Shown here in pieces: positions 24,695-33,006 of a DNA stretch of 64,000 nucleotides. The notes below the pieces were generated by a model, which searched no databases, was not told the DNA's origin, and was given only the letters and a program-made list of their open reading frames with translations. Position 1 is the stretch's first letter. Every line of letters starts with the position of its first letter. The stretch lies in the NCBI GenBank assembly GCA_029933125.1, contig JAOZOU010000002.1, positions 62,001 to 126,000 on the forward strand. Direction: 5' to 3'. The translations under genes and the position numbers were made by a program. This DNA is from a bacterium. GTDB taxonomy: Bacteria > Arandabacterota > Arandabacteria > Arandabacterales > Arandabacteraceae.

Positions 24695-26359
24695 TCAAAT
24701 CTCTCGTGTAGTTTGCGTGGCATAGAGGCGTTTGAGAGTCTCAAGTGTATCAATCTCACTTGCCTTCTTATCTTCACGGATGCTTTCGATTCGAGCAAAT
24801 CTCAGAGCATAACCTGATTCGTAACGCTTGCTTCTCTGGACTTCACCAAATGAGACCTCCACAACCACCTCTGGCTTTACAACGACCATTCCACCCTTCT
24901 CCGAAATCTTGAGAAAGCTAAGCCTCATTGTCATCTTCTCAAACTCACTATCCGATAGCCCCTTGAATGTTTTGCCAATGGGGAGAAATCTTCTCGATCT
25001 CTCGTCAAGCACAGCGAGCATGTAGTTACTGAGCCAGCCGTGGCGTCTGCCGTAACCGTACTCTGCGGCTATGATTACGAGATCGAGAGTAATCTTTTTC
25101 TTAACCTTGAGCCAGTGCTTACCTCTTGAGCCAGGCCGATATGGGCTTTCGATGTTCTTGATCATGAGACCCTCATGCCCCTGGTTAATTGCTCGTTTGA
25201 AGAAATCCCGAAGCTCACAAATCGTGGGATTCTCTAGAGAGGCTACGATGAGATCACCAGGTAGAGTTTCTCGAAGTATCCTGTGGCGCTCGTGAAGGGG
25301 AAGGCGATAGATCGGTTGGCCGTTGAAAAGGAGGATGTCAAAGATATAGGGGCGGAACTCGAATTCCCTGGCAAAACCGAGAGGCAAGACATCGGCTGTT
25401 ATTCGCTTCGAGAGTCTCTGAAAGGGCAGTGGACTGCCCTTCTCATCGACGGCTATAACCTCGGCATCGAGAATAGCTTCTTTGGCTGAGATGTTTTCCT
25501 TCGCGATTGTTGCAACTTCTTCAGGGTGAAGCGTTAGGTCTCTTAGAGAGCGCGAGAAGATTCTTACCTCGCACCCCTTCTTGTGTATCTGGGCTCTCAG
25601 TCCGTCGAGTTTTATCTCTGCCTGGAGCGTTCCCTCCATTTGGGCATAGGCTTCGTCAAGGTTCTGAGCTTGTTCGGCAAGCATTGGACGTAGCGGTCTG
25701 AAAACAGCTGGAGCGATGGTACCGAGAAAGCCGGCTCCATGCTTGAGTACACCAAAGGCGAGCTCCTCGGGTTCCCCCAAAAGCATGAGAGCTGTCTCAA
25801 CATCTGAGCGCGGCTCACCTGTAAGAAGTGTAAGAGCGTCGATGAGAATTCCCACATTCACACCGTGCCTCATCTCCGAAACAACTATCTTCGCTAACCA
25901 CTTTGCTTCGAGGGGATTCAATTTCGAAAGCAGGTTCGTTAGGATCGCCATCCTTCTTTCACTCGAGCCCTTTCCGACCTGAGCTTCGAGTTGGAGAAAG
26001 TCCTGCTCAATCTCATTTAGCGTAAAGCTCGAAGATGGCTTCTTGGCAGCACCGGATAACATGATTTTGTATATGCTTTCTCCGAAATCAACTGAGGCAG
26101 TGAATGCCTCTTCGAGCACCTCCATCGGGGCAGCAGCAAGAGAGCTTACCGCATGGAATAGGGTGGTGGCACCAAGATTGATAGTTCTCCCATGAGGCAA
26201 TGCTGAGCCCAAGAGAAATCGGGTGGCAATCCTTGCTGTTTCGGGACTGAGGGACTTGAGGTAGTTTGCAACAATCTCTGCCCTTCTCTTTTTGCTTTTC
26301 TCATGACTTATCTCTTCGCAGGTTTTGGAGAAATTTTCAAAACTCTCTTTCCGGGGCAT
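24695..26359 (-). CDS. ATP-dependent DNA ligase, archaeal/LigB-like
   Basis: A 554-residue DNA ligase joining nicks with ATP. An N-terminal helical DNA-binding domain (residues about 1-200, with L-L-G-S-A-L-P and M-R-H-G-V) precedes the nucleotidyltransferase domain. The adenylated Lys250 is in E-I-K-L-D-G-L-R, with G-L-M-I-K, W-L-K-V-K-K and an OB-fold following. Its length and N-terminal domain match archaeal replicative-type ligases rather than short bacterial LigD or LigC enzymes, consistent with interdomain transfer or an additional repair ligase. Bacteria normally also have an NAD-dependent LigA, not seen here. It follows the beta-helix gene by 26 bases on the same strand. Confidence 0.92.
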   Translation of the reverse strand: MPRKESFENFSKTCEEISHEKSKKRRAEIVANYLKSLSPETARIATRFLLGSALPHGRTINLGATTLFHAVSSLAAAPMEVLEEAFTASVDFGESIYKIMLSGAAKKPSSSFTLNEIEQDFLQLEAQVGKGSSERRMAILTNLLSKLNPLEAKWLAKIVVSEMRHGVNVGILIDALTLLTGEPRSDVETALMLLGEPEELAFGVLKHGAGFLGTIAPAVFRPLRPMLAEQAQNLDEAYAQMEGTLQAEIKLDGLRAQIHKKGCEVRIFSRSLRDLTLHPEEVATIAKENISAKEAILDAEVIAVDEKGSPLPFQRLSKRITADVLPLGFAREFEFRPYIFDILLFNGQPIYRLPLHERHRILRETLPGDLIVASLENPTICELRDFFKRAINQGHEGLMIKNIESPYRPGSRGKHWLKVKKKITLDLVIIAAEYGYGRRHGWLSNYMLAVLDERSRRFLPIGKTFKGLSDSEFEKMTMRLSFLKISEKGGMVVVKPEVVVEVSFGEVQRSKRYESGYALRFARIESIREDKKASEIDTLETLKRLYATQTTREI

Positions 26360-26385
26360 ACCAAACTCGATTGCCTATTGGCTGC

Positions 26386-27792
26386 CTAGTCTGAAAAGAC
26401 CATTCCCATCCTCCCACATGAATGCGTAGCCAAAGGGGAATCCTTAGGGAAACTGAAATCGCCCTTTGCGGGATCGGCGAATTGGGGATCCTCCTCATAG
26501 ACATGTTTGAGGGTGATAGCCTGTTCCGCATCCCCACCGTAGTTGCCAGGTAGGTTCTTCCACAGAAGCGAGCATGCGAGAATAGCCTTTGAGGATACAT
26601 CCGAACAGTAGATTGCGCTGCCTTCGAGGGTATTTGCGATGACCGACTTTTCGATGAAAGGGCAAGAGCCAACCTTAGCAAAGATTGCACCACCGTAGGT
26701 TGCCTTATTGCCATAAAAGGTTACATTGGAAATCCAGGGTGATGAGCCCTCCATGCAGTGAATGCCTCCACCTGTTTCTGCTGAATTATTCACGAAGATG
26801 ACATTTCTTATTACAGGTGATGATGCATGGCAGGCTATGCCTCCACCATAGGATGCTGTGTTTGAATCTATTATAAGATTTGTCAGTTTGGGTGAGGATC
26901 CGTTGCGCAGGGCGATGCCTGCTCCGAACCTAGCATTTGCTCCTCTTATGACAAAGCCGTCCAGGACAGCGGTGGAATCTTCACCGAGGTTACCCCTTAC
27001 TGCGCTGTGTCCCTTAGTCGGTTGGATTACACTCGGAGTTCTCTTCAGGCTGCGGCTCCTAAAATCGTCTGACCAGCTTCCCATGACGACAACACCAGGC
27101 CTTAGCAGGACGTGCTCTCTATAGGTTCCTTCAGCAACAAGAATGGTGTCTCCTGGTAAAGCCTTCCGCAGAGCTTCTTGTAGCGTTGGTAGGTCTCCCG
27201 AGCTGTCTGCTTTGACATGCCATCTTCGGTTTGCGAGGTGTTTCATCACACTAGGGCTATCCCCCTTTGCACCGCCAGCCCCAGCACCAAGCCTAAGAAT
27301 TGCCTCGTGAGTTCGAGGTGCGATCTTATTGCAGTCTCCAATTGCAACAGTTCCTTCAATATGATGGGGGATAATCTCAATCCTCCCGGGTGAGGTAACT
27401 GTAAGGGTAACCCATCCGAGAATGATTGCCGAAGTATCCGGGATACAATCCTTCCAGACCATGCTTATCTCATCACCGGGGTTGGAAATCTCGCCGATCT
27501 TCAAATAGCTGCAGTCGTGCCATTTGCCCCCTCCCCAGGCCTCTGGCCATGTAAGTCCAAACGAGATTCCCTTTATCTCGGTGAAATCGAAAAGGACAAT
27601 GAAGGCATCTATCTCTCCAACTCCCGAATATGTGGATACAATATTTTCAAGAGTCACAGTGGGTAAGCCTTTCTCACAACTGCGGTGCTTGTGCTTTTCA
27701 ACATGGACGCCTATTGTGGGGAGCTTCAAACCCCATGCATTTCCAACTGCAAACATAATGCTAACGAGCATTGCAACGAACAACCGCATCAT
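26386..27792 (-). CDS. Exported right-handed parallel beta-helix protein
   Basis: A 468-residue secreted protein. The signal peptide (about 21 residues) is followed by an N-terminal beta domain of about 160 residues. The region from about 190 on has a pectate-lyase-like fold, with T-L-Q-E-A-L-R-K-A-L-P-G-D-T-I-L-V-A-E-G-T-Y at its entrance. Repeated coils of the form G-G-G-I-x-C-x-x-S-S-P-x-I-x-N-V-x-F-x-x-N follow. Such proteins bind or cleave polysaccharides; no catalytic residues could be assigned. There is no clear C-terminal sorting domain. It lies between the DHH and ligase genes on the same strand, an odd functional mix. Confidence 0.75.
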   Translation of the reverse strand: MMRLFVAMLVSIMFAVGNAWGLKLPTIGVHVEKHKHRSCEKGLPTVTLENIVSTYSGVGEIDAFIVLFDFTEIKGISFGLTWPEAWGGGKWHDCSYLKIGEISNPGDEISMVWKDCIPDTSAIILGWVTLTVTSPGRIEIIPHHIEGTVAIGDCNKIAPRTHEAILRLGAGAGGAKGDSPSVMKHLANRRWHVKADSSGDLPTLQEALRKALPGDTILVAEGTYREHVLLRPGVVVMGSWSDDFRSRSLKRTPSVIQPTKGHSAVRGNLGEDSTAVLDGFVIRGANARFGAGIALRNGSSPKLTNLIIDSNTASYGGGIACHASSPVIRNVIFVNNSAETGGGIHCMEGSSPWISNVTFYGNKATYGGAIFAKVGSCPFIEKSVIANTLEGSAIYCSDVSSKAILACSLLWKNLPGNYGGDAEQAITLKHVYEEDPQFADPAKGDFSFPKDSPLATHSCGRMGMVFSD

Positions 27793-27812
27793 CTTCTCAC
27801 CTCGCGCTTTTC

Positions 27813-28859
27813 CTACCTCTCCCTAAAGGGCTTCCTGAGGCCCAGTCGATCAACAAGCTTTGCCCAGATCTCTTTCTCTATTATAGCACCTGCGGCTCTG
27901 TCATGGCCAAAGACAATATGCTCCTTCACATCAGGTGGTTTTATGGACTCCATGAAATCGATGACGCTAACATCGAGTTGAGTTCGAATAACATAGGCGA
28001 CTTTGTCCTTGAGGAAGCCGAAATTGGCAGCTATGACCACATATTTTTTCAACTGGCGCCTCCACGTCTCAGCGATGAGACCCTGGATGTCACATGGGCT
28101 TTCGAATGGAATGATGGCAACCTTCCAGCTGAAGAGAGGGGCTTCACGGCGGCACCTTCGCACTTCGGCATTGACCTCCGCTCTATAGGTTTGAAGCCTC
28201 CTGACAGCTTCACTTGATGTGTCTGTGAGATCACCAGGCTTCGATGCACCTTCCAGCAAAGAGATTGGTGTGTCTATGTCGTAATGAGATGAACGCTTGG
28301 CAGAATTGAGAAGAATCTCAGCTTCACGGATTTGGGATTTGGGTATCCGACCGGCAAAGTAGTTCTCTAGTATAAAATCGCTGCCCAGGTCACCGGCGGC
28401 ACCAGTTGCTGCAAGCCATCCAAGATCTTCCTTCGAAGTCAAGTGCCTGATCAAATTGAAGGTTATGAGTGATGTTGGTGGTGCCGGATCGCTTCCGTAG
28501 GAAGAGATTACCTTTGCCCCCTCGGGATAGCCGAATGGACGGTGATGATCGATGAAAAGTGTAGGTTTGCCTTTTGCGATTTCCTTATCCATCGCGCCAA
28601 GATCAAGGACTATCAGGCTGTCGGCGCTTACTGCATTTACACGCTCAGTTGTTGAGGGAGTGAAAGCATTTGCTCCTTTCAGAGGATACAGGTGGGTGAA
28701 GCTAAAGCCCTGTGAGGTGAGAAAGCGTTTAAGGATTTCTGCTGAGCAAAGCCCATCTGCATCCACATGGGAAAGAATTAGTATGTTCCTGCCAGCCTCA
28801 CTCAAAAACTGCTTTAGCTTCGTGGCTGAATTGCTTATGCTTTCATTGAAGTCGTTCAT
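27813..28859 (-). CDS. DHH/DHHA1-family phosphoesterase (RecJ/GAN-like)
   Basis: A 348-residue DHH-superfamily protein. Metal-binding motifs are H-V-D-A-D-G-L (about residues 31-37), V-L-D-L-G, the signature D-H-H-R-P-F-G, and G-D-L-G-S-D. The C-terminal DHHA1 domain has F-G-H-D-R-A-A-G-A. It resembles the RecJ-like exonucleases of archaea (GAN) more than full-length bacterial RecJ, being shorter and lacking the OB domain. A nanoRNase or c-di-nucleotide phosphodiesterase role is possible too. The ATP ligase nearby supports a DNA-repair connection by inference. Its start is only 9 bases from the divergent lipoprotein gene. Confidence 0.82.
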   Translation of the reverse strand: MNDFNESISNSATKLKQFLSEAGRNILILSHVDADGLCSAEILKRFLTSQGFSFTHLYPLKGANAFTPSTTERVNAVSADSLIVLDLGAMDKEIAKGKPTLFIDHHRPFGYPEGAKVISSYGSDPAPPTSLITFNLIRHLTSKEDLGWLAATGAAGDLGSDFILENYFAGRIPKSQIREAEILLNSAKRSSHYDIDTPISLLEGASKPGDLTDTSSEAVRRLQTYRAEVNAEVRRCRREAPLFSWKVAIIPFESPCDIQGLIAETWRRQLKKYVVIAANFGFLKDKVAYVIRTQLDVSVIDFMESIKPPDVKEHIVFGHDRAAGAIIEKEIWAKLVDRLGLRKPFRER

Positions 28860-28868
28860 CTTACCTAG

Positions 28869-29978
28869 ATGGTAAAGTTTGGGAGGGCAAGTATCAACGC
28901 TAAGTTAGCGATTGTTGCAACGCTTGGTTTGGCTTTCTGCTTGAGTGCGGGGTGTGCTCCGAGGGCAAGTCTTAGCTATCCGTCCACCGCCAATCCGATT
29001 GAGATAATAGATCGATCGCCACGTATCTACCATATAGGATTTCAACCAATTGCTGATAGCATAGCTGCCGAAAGACTCATGCGCTACATTGAGTACGGTT
29101 TCATATCTGAATATCCGGAAGTCTTGGTGGAGACTTCATCAGATTTAAGTGATTCCGCAAAGGAACTTGCCAATGCTGAGTTCGCCGAAGCTGCGCAACA
29201 AGCTCAGGCGGGTTCACTCTCAGTTGCAATGGATCATCTGAGAAAGTCCCTGGATTCTGATCCTACCTTTAAGCCTGCATATCTTCTTCTTGCTGATCTT
29301 CTCCTCGAGCAAGGCAGACTCAAAGAGGCTTTCAAAGTCTATATGCGTTTGCTTCCTTCGGATATGAGAGACTCGAGGGTGCTCGTCGGTCTTGCTCGCT
29401 GTATGATGATGCTTGGGGATCTTGACAATGCTCGCAAGGCGCTTGTTGATGCCATCATCTTTGACAGAGCAAATCTTGAAGCTTGGGAGGATCTAAGGTT
29501 CGTTGCTCGGGCACAGAAGCAAGAGCTTCGAATTTTCGATGCTCCCGAGCTCGCATTTGTGCGTAAGAGACGTGGTCGGCACTTCGACATCGTTGTGGAT
29601 AAGTCCCTCGAAGATTGTCCATCACTTGCAACAGCCTGGATAGTCTATGCCTCGCAGAGAGCCGTCTGGAGGTATGAGTCGAAGTTCAAAAGATCCACCG
29701 GGTTAACAAAGTACCGCAGGACATATGAAGAGGACATCGATTGCTACATGGCACTTGTTGCTGCCTGGAATGTTCTGTCGCGAGAGGATACAACACTTTG
29801 TCACGACGACTATCTTGAGTATGTGGGCAAGATTACTGATGAAGGCTATCTCGTGCCGCATGTTCTTTTTGACTATATTTGCGTTGAGCGACCCGATGCT
29901 GCACGCAGTTTCTCAGGTGAGGCAATCCAGCGGATACGTGACTACATAAATCGTTACGTTATTGTTCCCAAAGGGTAA
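28869..29978 (+). CDS. TPR lipoprotein
   Basis: A 369-residue lipoprotein: an N-terminal hydrophobic signal ends at L-S-A-G-C (Cys about residue 29). A central region (about 95-220) contains three TPR-like helix pairs with A-x-x-x-L-x-x-A-L-x-x-D-P patterns. The C-terminal 140 residues are unassigned and rich in Tyr and Arg. The start codon lies 9 bases from the start of the divergent DHH gene, leaving no room for a promoter outside coding sequence. No ribosome site is evident, though GGGAGGG occurs inside the first codons. The RNase H-like gene follows 3 bases after the stop. Confidence 0.7.
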   Translation: MVKFGRASINAKLAIVATLGLAFCLSAGCAPRASLSYPSTANPIEIIDRSPRIYHIGFQPIADSIAAERLMRYIEYGFISEYPEVLVETSSDLSDSAKELANAEFAEAAQQAQAGSLSVAMDHLRKSLDSDPTFKPAYLLLADLLLEQGRLKEAFKVYMRLLPSDMRDSRVLVGLARCMMMLGDLDNARKALVDAIIFDRANLEAWEDLRFVARAQKQELRIFDAPELAFVRKRRGRHFDIVVDKSLEDCPSLATAWIVYASQRAVWRYESKFKRSTGLTKYRRTYEEDIDCYMALVAAWNVLSREDTTLCHDDYLEYVGKITDEGYLVPHVLFDYICVERPDAARSFSGEAIQRIRDYINRYVIVPKG

Positions 29979-29981
29979 GCT

Positions 29982-30473
29982 TTGATACAGAAAGCCTATC
30001 TCGACATCGAAACATCCTACTGTGGCGAGATAACAGTTGTTGGTATCTTTCGCCCGCCTGGTGATCTCATTCAACTCATTCATCCGGATATAAGCGCCGA
30101 GGCTTTGCTGGAAGCACTTGAGGGGGTTTGTGAAATAATCACTTACTGGGGCCATAGATTCGATCTTCCCGTTATCCAGCGAGTCCTCGGCATGAATCTG
30201 CGACGCATGTTTGAAACTACTGATCTTGCTGACCACTGTCATCGCCACGGGCTCTATGGTGGACTCAAGCATGTTGAGAGGTTGCTAGGCATTCCGCGTT
30301 CCACAGCTGGTATGACAGGGGAGGATGCCATGCTCTTGTGGGAAGCATGGTGCAAGGGTAGTGCAAGCGCGCTTAAGACACTCTTAAGATACAACGAGGA
30401 GGATGTAGTCAATCTCTACTTGCTTGAAAGGGAACTTCACGCTCTAGACTTCCTTGCAGATGGTACATGGTGA
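29982..30473 (+). CDS. RNase H-like DEDD exonuclease (YprB type)
   Basis: A 163-residue protein with the DEDD exonuclease pattern. Y-L-D-I-E-T is at the N-terminus (residues about 6-11), W-G-H-R-F-D-L-P-V-I in the middle and Y-N-E-E-D-V-V-N-L near the C-terminus. These fit the YprB/predicted ribonuclease H-like family and supply the acidic metal ligands. It should be a small cytoplasmic 3'-5' nuclease. Translation appears to start at TTG (29982), 3 bases after the TPR lipoprotein stop, which implies coupling. In other bacteria the domain is fused to helicases; here it is stand-alone. Confidence 0.78.
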   Translation: MIQKAYLDIETSYCGEITVVGIFRPPGDLIQLIHPDISAEALLEALEGVCEIITYWGHRFDLPVIQRVLGMNLRRMFETTDLADHCHRHGLYGGLKHVERLLGIPRSTAGMTGEDAMLLWEAWCKGSASALKTLLRYNEEDVVNLYLLERELHALDFLADGTW

Positions 30474-30525
30474 GGCTGGCTGGATTGAGCTCGAAGGAAA
30501 GTCTCTCAAACAGGGGGTGACCATT

Positions 30526-31602
30526 ATGCTCAGACTAACTGGCTTTGTCTTTTGCCTTCTTGCTTTAACAGTGGGGACAGTCTCAGCCTCAGGAGAGCCA
30601 GTAGGGACTTTCTCCATTGTCGCTTATGACTCGGTCACCCAAGAGATTGGTGTTGCAGTCCAGTCACGGGCTTTCAGTGTTGGCTCAGCAGTGGCTTGGG
30701 CTGAAGCCGGGGTGGGAGCGATCGCCACTCAAGCGCTCACCAATGAATCCTTTGGACCACGAGGGCTCGAGCTTCTGAGAGCAGGATTAACAAGCCAGCA
30801 GGTTCTCGAAATTCTTCTCGAGACTGACCCAGGCGGGGAGGATCGTCAGGTTGGAGTCATCGATGGGAAGGGCAGACCTGTGAATTTCACTGGCTCGAAG
30901 TGTCTTTCGTGGGCGGGTGGCAAGACAGGCGTGAACTATGCCTGTCAGGGTAACATACTTGCATCCGAAAAGGTAATCGAGCACATGGCTAATGCCTTTG
31001 AGACGACCCAAGGAGAGTTAGCGGATAGACTTCTTGCAGCTCTGGTTGCTGCTCAGGCAGCAGGAGGGGACAAGCGTGGAATGCAATCCGCTGCTTTGCT
31101 GGTTGTTCGTCCAAGTGAGCAATTTCCTGAGTATCGCTACAGATACATTGATCTCAGGGTCGAGGACAATCCCGATCCTATCAACGAACTTATCCGGCTT
31201 TACAAGATACATCAGAAAACCAATCTCATCGAAGCACACATAAGGTACGCAGCCTACTATGATAGTGTTGGGATAAGCGATCTTGCCGACCATGAACGCG
31301 GGATAGTTGGAGGGATGCTTAAACAGGCTCTTCAAGAAGGGACACAGGATGCCGACCTTCTTAACAATCTTGCCTGGATATGTGCTACTGCCGATGTGTT
31401 TCTGGAAGAATCTCTTGAGGCTGCCAAGCGGGCTGTGGCTCTCAAACCCGACGAAGCCTACATTCTGGATACGCTCGCCGAGGTTGAGTTCCGCATGGGA
31501 ATGGTGGAAGAGGCAATAAAAACCATAAAGCGAGCCATTGAGCTTGATCCTGAGAGCCAGTACTACCGCGACCAGCTCAAACGCTTCCGGGGTCTGAGCT
31601 AA
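30526..31602 (+). CDS. Exported DUF1028 protein with C-terminal TPR repeats
   Basis: A 358-residue protein. The signal peptide (about 20 residues ending S-A-S-G) precedes a DUF1028 domain, an Ntn-hydrolase-like fold (residues about 24-215) beginning G-T-F-S-I-V-A-Y-D. It also shows V-A-V-Q-S-R-A-F-S-V-G and Q-A-L-T-N. Residues about 225-358 form TPR-like helices, including L-L-N-N-L-A-W-I-C-A and A-V-A-L-K-P-D-E-A. The ATG at 30526 is preferred because GGGGGTGA precedes it and it leaves a clean signal peptide. An in-frame start at 30454 would overlap the nuclease gene and spoil the signal. Substrate is unknown. Confidence 0.78.
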   Translation: MLRLTGFVFCLLALTVGTVSASGEPVGTFSIVAYDSVTQEIGVAVQSRAFSVGSAVAWAEAGVGAIATQALTNESFGPRGLELLRAGLTSQQVLEILLETDPGGEDRQVGVIDGKGRPVNFTGSKCLSWAGGKTGVNYACQGNILASEKVIEHMANAFETTQGELADRLLAALVAAQAAGGDKRGMQSAALLVVRPSEQFPEYRYRYIDLRVEDNPDPINELIRLYKIHQKTNLIEAHIRYAAYYDSVGISDLADHERGIVGGMLKQALQEGTQDADLLNNLAWICATADVFLEESLEAAKRAVALKPDEAYILDTLAEVEFRMGMVEEAIKTIKRAIELDPESQYYRDQLKRFRGLS

Positions 31603-31652
31603 AGAGTGCATTTGCGCACCTCTTGAATGAACCATGCTATCCAGGTCGGATT

Positions 31653-31673
31653 GCGGTCTCCCGAGCAGGCCGC
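31653..31673 (+). other. Hairpin in the gap before the mrp operon
   Basis: GCGGTCT (31653-31659) and AGGCCGC (31667-31673) form a 7-bp stem, with one G-T pair, around 7 bases. No T run follows, so it is at best a weak or Rho-assisted terminator for the DUF1028 transcript. It lies upstream of the mrp promoter. Confidence 0.3.
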
Positions 31674-31703
31674 ATCTATTTCCCCCATCCAAATGTTTTT
31701 GGG

Positions 31704-31733
31704 TTGACAAAGTAACGACAGTATGTGTAAACT
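31704..31733 (+). promoter_or_regulatory. Putative promoter of the mrp-nuo-hdr-sdh cluster
   Basis: A perfect -35 TTGACA (31704-31709), an 18-base spacer and a TAAACT -10 (31728-31733, four of six matches) lie 82 bases before the first antiporter gene. No other promoter of similar quality was seen before 51 kb. The 17.5-kb cluster may depend on this site plus internal starts. Confidence 0.45.
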
Positions 31734-31815
31734 TCCAGGTTGAGTTATCCAAAGTTATTTAGAGGGACATGACGGCACAGGATTTCTCAGGTTAACAAAC
31801 CGGGGATCTGTCTGA

Positions 31816-32337
31816 ATGTCGCAAGGTGTAGATAGGTCGCACGAATGGGCTAAGGGCTTTGCGTGGCTCTTTGGTATTACCTTTCTTGTTTGGCTAGCTC
31901 TTGTTTCCTCGCTGGCGCCTCCCGAAGTGATCTCAGGGTGTATTGTCGCTCTGGTTATCTCAATCTTGGGAGCTCATCTTTACGCAAGGCTTGGACTTCC
32001 AGCTCTCACCCTGAAGAGAGCCGCGTTTTTGCTTGCTTACATAGGTGTTCTTTTCTGGGAGATAATCAAGGCGAATGTTGATGTGGCTTATAGAGTGCTT
32101 CACCCCCGGATCCCCATACGCCCGGGAATCGTCGTTATTAGAACATCACTCAAGTCGAATGTGGCCAAATTAATATTGGCTAATTCGATCACACTGACTC
32201 CAGGAACATTCACTCTTGATGTCGTGGATGATCAGCTACTCATTCACTGGATATACGTTGGAGCAACTGATGTAGAAGGAGCAACACAGCTGATTGGGAA
32301 AAGGTTCGAGAAGTACCTTAAACCTATTTTCGGATAA
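31816..32337 (+). CDS. mrpE: Mrp-type Na+/H+ antiporter subunit E (MnhE/MbxA-like)
   Basis: A 173-residue membrane protein of the MrpE family. Hydrophobic segments at about 15-50 and 65-90 are followed by the typical cytoplasmic tail with N-S-I-T-L-T-P-G-T-F-T-L-D-V and L-I-H-W-I-Y-V. MrpE is an accessory subunit of cation/proton antiporters and of MBH/MBX-type complexes. It is the first gene of the cluster and is separated from the F subunit by an ArsR-family regulator gene. That interruption is unusual, since E, F and G are normally contiguous. The start ATG has only a weak ribosome site. Confidence 0.88.
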   Translation: MSQGVDRSHEWAKGFAWLFGITFLVWLALVSSLAPPEVISGCIVALVISILGAHLYARLGLPALTLKRAAFLLAYIGVLFWEIIKANVDVAYRVLHPRIPIRPGIVVIRTSLKSNVAKLILANSITLTPGTFTLDVVDDQLLIHWIYVGATDVEGATQLIGKRFEKYLKPIFG

Positions 32338-32419
32338 GTGTGGTAAGGGTCCGATTGACGATCGGTTGTAGCAAGATGTGTGGTGAGTTTGGCTGTAGGA
32401 TGGTGAAGTGAGATCGACT

Positions 32420-32689
32420 ATGGCGGCGGATTACGAGTCCTTCTGTGAGATCTTGAAAGCGCTGGCTCATCCAGCGAGATTAAGGATCGTGTCTGGACTT
32501 GTTGAAGATGAGTGCAACGTGGGTCAGATTCAGAAGAGGTTAGGTCTGCCGCAGTCTACCATTTCGCAGCATCTCAGAATACTCAAGAGCGCTGGCATCA
32601 TCAAGGGCAGAAGAGAGCTCACTAGAACCTGCTATCAGGTGATAGATGCCAGGGCGAGGGCAATCATCGAGTTACTCGAAGGCAGGTGA
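32420..32689 (+). CDS. ArsR-family winged-helix regulator
   Basis: An 89-residue DNA-binding repressor of the ArsR/SmtB type. A-L-A-H-P-A-R-L-R-I-V opens the fold and the recognition region reads L-P-Q-S-T-I-S-Q-H-L-R-I-L-K-S-A-G-I-I. There is one Cys near the N-terminus, one at D-E-C-N-V and one near the end. The classical ArsR metal motif (C-V-C) is absent, so the signal may be redox or another ligand. It is embedded between mrpE and mrpF and overlaps the latter by four bases, so it probably controls its own operon. A small CCGAT-N5-ATCGG repeat upstream (32351-32365) is a candidate operator. The ATG at 32420 is preferred over a GTG at 32408. Confidence 0.85.
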   Translation: MAADYESFCEILKALAHPARLRIVSGLVEDECNVGQIQKRLGLPQSTISQHLRILKSAGIIKGRRELTRTCYQVIDARARAIIELLEGR

Positions 32690-33006
32690 TTTTTTTGGCC
32701 ATACCCATCGTTTTATCACTATATATGGATAAAACGGTCTTTGGCGGCTTTTCTTTCACCGAAATGAGTTGGATGACGCTTGCGGTGGCCGGAATTGTTC
32801 TGTGCACTCTGCGCTTGCTCAAGGGTCCTACTTCGCCTGACCGCGCAGTGGCGGTCGATACTGCCGCAACGGTGACGACCGCGTTCCTGGTTCTTCTTGG
32901 TTCGGTCTTCGGACGACAGTTTTACTTGGATGTGGCATTAGTGTACGCCGTCCTGACATTCATAGGTTCCGTCGCGATCGCACGATTCCTTGAAGGGGGA
33001 TTTTAG
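32686..33006 (+). CDS. mrpF: Mrp antiporter subunit F (MnhF/MbxB-like)
   Basis: A 106-residue protein with three hydrophobic segments. The signature R-L-L-K-G-P-T-S-P-D-R-A-V-A-V-D is followed by a final V-Y-A-V-L-T-F-I-G-S-V-A-I-A-R-F segment, diagnostic of MrpF. It begins at GTG overlapping the ArsR stop; ATG codons a little inside the frame are alternatives. It sits directly before subunit G. In antiporters and in MBH/MBX complexes, F and G form part of the ion-translocating membrane arm. Confidence 0.88.
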   Translation: MIFLAIPIVLSLYMDKTVFGGFSFTEMSWMTLAVAGIVLCTLRLLKGPTSPDRAVAVDTAATVTTAFLVLLGSVFGRQFYLDVALVYAVLTFIGSVAIARFLEGGF

